Assembly: GCA_947481985.1 (NCBI GenBank)
Contig: CANKIK010000040.1
Coordinates: 1-35,108 of the forward strand
Direction: 5' to 3'
DNA length: 35,108 nt
Source: QWOP01 sp003669605
Lineage (GTDB): Bacteria > Planctomycetota > Planctomycetia > Pirellulales > UBA1268
Shown here piece by piece: positions 32,366 through 35,108 of this stretch (its first letter is position 1; each line of letters opens with the position of its first letter). Made by a program: the position numbers and the translations under genes. The notes under the pieces were generated by a model. It saw nothing but the letters and a program-made list of their open reading frames with translations, did not search any database and was not told the DNA's origin.

Positions 32366-32438
32366 GGGGACGTAGCTCAATTGGCAGAGCACCGCCTTTG
32401 CAAGGCGGGGGTTAAGGGTTCGATTCCCTTCGTCTCCA
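32366..32438 (+). tRNA. tRNA-Ala(UGC)
   Basis: Acceptor GGGGACG/CGTCTCC (one G-T pair), discriminator A; D stem GCTC/GAGC; anticodon stem CCGCC/GGCGG, loop TTTGCAA, anticodon TGC; T stem AAGGG/CCCTT with TTCGATT. No encoded CCA. Confidence 0.97.
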
Positions 32439-32471
32439 TTTCCCTTCTTTCTTGGCCCCCCCTTCTTCCGG

Positions 32472-32990
32472 ATGCCGGCAGTCTTGCCACGCGACCACGT
32501 CACCGGCTTGGCCCACCGGGATGCCATTGAGCGATTCCTGGAGCGTTGCCGTGCGACAGACGTGGGCGGCCCTGGGCCGGCCCTCACCGTGACTGGCGGT
32601 TCCCGGGTGGAAACACGCGCCAGCAGCCAGCAACGCCAGCAAGCGGCGTTTGTGATGGTCGATGTGGTGGGCCTGAAGAGCGCCAATGAGCAGGGGGGAT
32701 TTAGCGCCGGGGATGCTCTGCTGCGTCTGGCCGCCGACCGCCTCCGGGAGCTGGCCCCCGATGCCAGGCTCTTGGTGCGGCTGGGGGGGGACGAACTGGT
32801 GGCCGTGTTCACCGGCCCGGCCGCCGCGGAACGGGCCGCCCGGTCTGCAGCGGCCGCCTTGGCGGACGGCTCATCCCCCAGGCTCCGCGCCGGCTGGACG
32901 GCCCGCCTTCCGGGTGAACCAGCGGCAGTTCTCCTCGACCGCCTGTATGCAAATGCGCGTCACGGCCTGCATCCCTCCCCGGGGGGCTGA
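32472..32990 (+). CDS. Minimal GGDEF-like protein with GGDEL signature
   Basis: 172 residues, just the size of one GGDEF domain. It shows RDHVTGLAHRDAIERFLE (the DxLTGLxNR start), VMVDVVGLKSANEQGGFSAGDALL with Asp64 at the metal position, and LVRLGGDELVAVF with GGDEL (105-109) where GGDEF/GGEEF is usual. Leu in the last place usually lowers or abolishes diguanylate cyclase activity. No sensor or membrane part. ATG 32472 has no clear Shine-Dalgarno, so the start is less sure. It lies 33 bp after tRNA-Ala and 217 bp before typA. Role: weak or inactive cyclic-di-GMP enzyme or GTP/c-di-GMP binding protein. Confidence 0.78.
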   Translation: MPAVLPRDHVTGLAHRDAIERFLERCRATDVGGPGPALTVTGGSRVETRASSQQRQQAAFVMVDVVGLKSANEQGGFSAGDALLRLAADRLRELAPDARLLVRLGGDELVAVFTGPAAAERAARSAAAALADGSSPRLRAGWTARLPGEPAAVLLDRLYANARHGLHPSPGG

Positions 32991-33055
32991 AGGCGCCGGC
33001 AAAGCATGCCGATGGTGTGACTGGACGGAAACCCCACCTGTCACTGATACTGCTC

Positions 33056-33117
33056 GATTCCCTCCTGCCGCGAATTCCCTCTTTGAGCGGATTCCCTCCT
33101 CGAGCGGATTCCCTCCC
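33056..33117. repeat. Imperfect 16-18-bp direct repeats upstream of typA
   Basis: GATTCCCTC-type units start at 33056, 33072, 33090 and 33107, each followed by a GAGC- or CCGC-like end. They lie between the GGDEF-like gene and typA. The last unit runs into a C-run (33112-33124). Confidence 0.75.
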
Positions 33118-33207
33118 CCCCCCCTCGTCAACCTGCGCATCGCTTCGCCCCTTCTGCATCCTCCACCTCCCGATCCGAGGGCCCGGTCCGCCGGGCACCA
33201 TTTCCCC

Positions 33208-35064
33208 ATGCCCGTTTCATCGTCAGACTCCTCCGAAACTCCCTCCCTGCCGCGCCGCTCCGACATCCGCAACATCGCCATCATCGCCCACGTTGATCAT
33301 GGCAAGACGACGCTCGTGGACTGCCTTCTGCGGCAAAGCGGCCAGTACCGCGCCAGCCAACTCTCTGGGGAGCGGATCCTCGACTCCAACGATTTGGAGC
33401 GCGAGCGTGGGATCACGATCCTCGCCAAGAACATCGCGGTGGAGTGGAAGGGGACGAAGATCAACATCATCGACACCCCAGGACACGCCGACTTCGGCGG
33501 CGAGGTGGAGCGGGTGCTGCGGATGGCCGACGGGGCGCTGGTCCTTGTCGATGCCGCCGAGGGCCCGATGCCGCAGACCCGCTTCGTCCTCTCCAAGGCC
33601 CTTGAAGCTCGGCTCCGCCCCGTGGTGGTCGTCAACAAAATCGATCGGCCAGACGCCCGCCCCCTCGAGGTGCTCGACGAGATCCTCGGCCTGTTCCTCG
33701 AACTCGGTGCCGATGACGAATTGGCTGATTTTCCGTTCGTGTATGCCTCGTCCCGGGAGGGTTTCGCGACGCACGACGTCAACGTCCGTGAAGGGACGAT
33801 GGAGCCGTTGCTGAACCTCGTGCTGGAGAAGATCCCCGGCCCCACGGTCGATCCTGATGCCCCTTTGCGGATGCTGGTGACGACGCTTGACTGGTCCGAC
33901 TATGTCGGCCGGATCGCCATCGGACGACTCGATTCGGGACGGCTGATCAAGGGATCTCAGGTGGTCCGCTCGACGGCCGCTGGGACCTTCGTCGCGGCGA
34001 AGGTGGTGGGCCTGCAGGTGTTTGACAAGCTCGGGAAGATCGATGCCGAGGAGGCCACCGCCGGCGACATCTGCGCCGTCAGCGGCTTGGATAACGTGGA
34101 GATCGGCGACACGATCTGCGACCCAGCCGACCCGCGCCCGCTGCCACGGCTGACGGTCGACGAGCCGACGCTGAATATGGTGTTTGGGGTCAACTCCTCG
34201 CCGTTAGCGGGCCGCTCGGGAAAATATATGACCACCCGGCATCTTCGCGACCGACTCAACAAGGAACTGGAGAAGAACGTCGCCCTCCGTGTGGAACCGA
34301 TCGAGGGCTCAGAGCAGTTTTCGGTCTCGGGCCGCGGGCTGCTCCACCTCTCGGTGCTCATCGAGACGATTCGCCGCGAGGGCTACGAACTCTCGGTGGG
34401 GAAGCCGCGAGTGATTCTCCACCGCGAAGGCGACAAAGTCCTCGAACCATTCGAGACGCTGGTCGTCGAGGTGCCGCACGACAAGCTCGGCCCCGTCATG
34501 GAACTGACCGGCTCCCGCCGCGGCCAGCTTGTTCACATGGGCAATCGCGGTGATTTCGCCCATGCGGTGTTCTCGATCCCGGCCCGCGGCCTGATCGGGC
34601 TGCGGACGAGGGTCCTCAATGCCACGCAGGGGACAGCGATCATGCACCATCGCTTCGAGGCCTGGCGCCCTCTCGAGGGGGATGTGGCAGGACGGGCCAA
34701 CGGGGTGTTGATCTCGATGGTGCCTGGCAAGGCAGTGGCTTTCGGTCTCGATGGCCTGCAGGAACGGGCCGACCTGTTCATCGAGCCGGGCGACGAGGTG
34801 TACGAGGGAATGGTGGTGGGGGAAAACGCCCGCGGCGACGACATGACCGTCAACCCCACCCGGGAAAAGAAATTGACGAACATGCGTGCCAGCGGCAGCG
34901 ACCGCAACATTCTCCTCAAGCCACCGCGGCGGATGTCGCTGGAGGAAGCCCTTGAGTACATCGAGGACGACGAACTGGTGGAAGTGACGCCAGACGTCAT
35001 CCGCCTGCGGAAGGTCCTTCTCTCCGAGCACGACCGGAAGCGGCACGGCCGACAGAAGTCATGA
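33208..35064 (+). CDS. typA: Ribosome-associated GTPase TypA/BipA
   Basis: 618 residues, normal for TypA. G-motifs: AHVDHGKTT (G1), ERERGITI (G2), DTPGHADF (G3), NKID (G4). Domains II, III and V follow, with the C-terminal GLIGLRTRVLNATQGTAIMHHRF that is specific for BipA. It binds the ribosome, acts in stress or cold and in 50S assembly. ATG 33208 (MPVSSSDSSETP) was chosen because it precedes the G domain by ~20 residues; the frame is open further up only by overlapping the GGDEF-like gene. A 10-bp tandem repeat begins at its stop codon. Confidence 0.97.
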   Translation: MPVSSSDSSETPSLPRRSDIRNIAIIAHVDHGKTTLVDCLLRQSGQYRASQLSGERILDSNDLERERGITILAKNIAVEWKGTKINIIDTPGHADFGGEVERVLRMADGALVLVDAAEGPMPQTRFVLSKALEARLRPVVVVNKIDRPDARPLEVLDEILGLFLELGADDELADFPFVYASSREGFATHDVNVREGTMEPLLNLVLEKIPGPTVDPDAPLRMLVTTLDWSDYVGRIAIGRLDSGRLIKGSQVVRSTAAGTFVAAKVVGLQVFDKLGKIDAEEATAGDICAVSGLDNVEIGDTICDPADPRPLPRLTVDEPTLNMVFGVNSSPLAGRSGKYMTTRHLRDRLNKELEKNVALRVEPIEGSEQFSVSGRGLLHLSVLIETIRREGYELSVGKPRVILHREGDKVLEPFETLVVEVPHDKLGPVMELTGSRRGQLVHMGNRGDFAHAVFSIPARGLIGLRTRVLNATQGTAIMHHRFEAWRPLEGDVAGRANGVLISMVPGKAVAFGLDGLQERADLFIEPGDEVYEGMVVGENARGDDMTVNPTREKKLTNMRASGSDRNILLKPPRRMSLEEALEYIEDDELVEVTPDVIRLRKVLLSEHDRKRHGRQKS

Positions 35065-35108
35065 GAAGTCATGAGAAGTCATGAGAAGTCATGAGAAGTC
35101 ATGAGAAG
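35055..35108. repeat. 10-bp tandem repeat starting at the typA stop
   Basis: GAAGTCATGA repeats with a 10-bp period from 35055 to the window end, about 5.4 copies. The array covers the last Lys-Ser codons and stop of typA, and the window cuts it. Confidence 0.95.

Noticed and set aside
32686..33207. Upstream extension of typA by 174 codons
   Set aside because: It overlaps the GGDEF-like gene in another frame and is rich in Pro and Ser; TypA homology begins after 33208.

Overview
The window is GC-rich DNA that most resembles a planctomycete (Planctomycetota, perhaps Pirellulales-like). This is inferred from gene content, not from a marker gene. The pointers are: a DUF116-like/polyprenyl synthase fusion; an ExbB-ExbD pair in front of a squalene-cyclase-like toroid protein; a secreted leucine-rich-like repeat protein; a BON protein with a Gly/Pro/Tyr-rich tail; a response regulator with its DNA-binding domain ahead of the receiver domain; and an Ile(GAU)/Ala(UGC) tRNA pair that is not inside an rRNA operon. 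No phage, insertion sequence, integrase or CRISPR array is visible.

Layout. Minus-strand genes dominate. 392-2355: response regulator followed by a soluble histidine kinase. 2930-5630: long-chain polyprenyl diphosphate synthase with a DUF116-like front half, then a chorismate-lyase-like protein. 5819-8682 (minus): queF, a xylose-isomerase-like TIM barrel and a HemN/HemW-like radical SAM protein. 8698-10266 (plus): queC and queE, so three of the queuosine-precursor genes meet at a divergent junction of 15 bp. 10271-12541: an internally duplicated 10-TM transporter and a heptosyltransferase-like GT9. 12612-16825: an ABC exporter (LolD-like ATPase plus 1183-residue FtsX-type permease). 17017-19065: YbgC-like thioesterase, stand-alone rpsR, a glycine-rich RRM protein and a small hypothetical. 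19652-22882: a small secreted protein, a choloylglycine-hydrolase-like enzyme, tRNA-Val(CAC) and the repeat protein. 23110-26976: two TatA-like proteins, then exbB-exbD-toroid. 27201-31732: a possible lipoprotein, the BON protein, a small membrane protein and a secreted TlpA-like protein. 32101-35064 (plus): tRNA-Ile, tRNA-Ala, a minimal GGDEF protein and typA/bipA.

How the genes work together. Much of the window concerns the cell envelope: proton-motive-force coupling (ExbB/ExbD), lipoprotein or lipid export (LolD/FtsX), glycan assembly (GT9), Tat components, and secreted enzymes and repeat proteins. The most striking unit is exbB-exbD-toroid. The third protein carries a second transmembrane helix with the TonB-type SxxxH pattern, then a Pro-rich linker, then an alpha/alpha-toroid domain in place of a TonB C-terminal domain. 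It therefore looks like a TonB-analogue that delivers ExbB/ExbD energy to a different periplasmic effector.

Non-coding structure includes two near-identical copies of a 43-bp element with a perfect 10-bp hairpin, 15 kb apart; several strong terminator-like hairpins, mostly without U-tracts; two mutually exclusive hairpins ahead of exbB; and short tandem repeats at both window edges, ahead of rpsR and between the two tRNAs.
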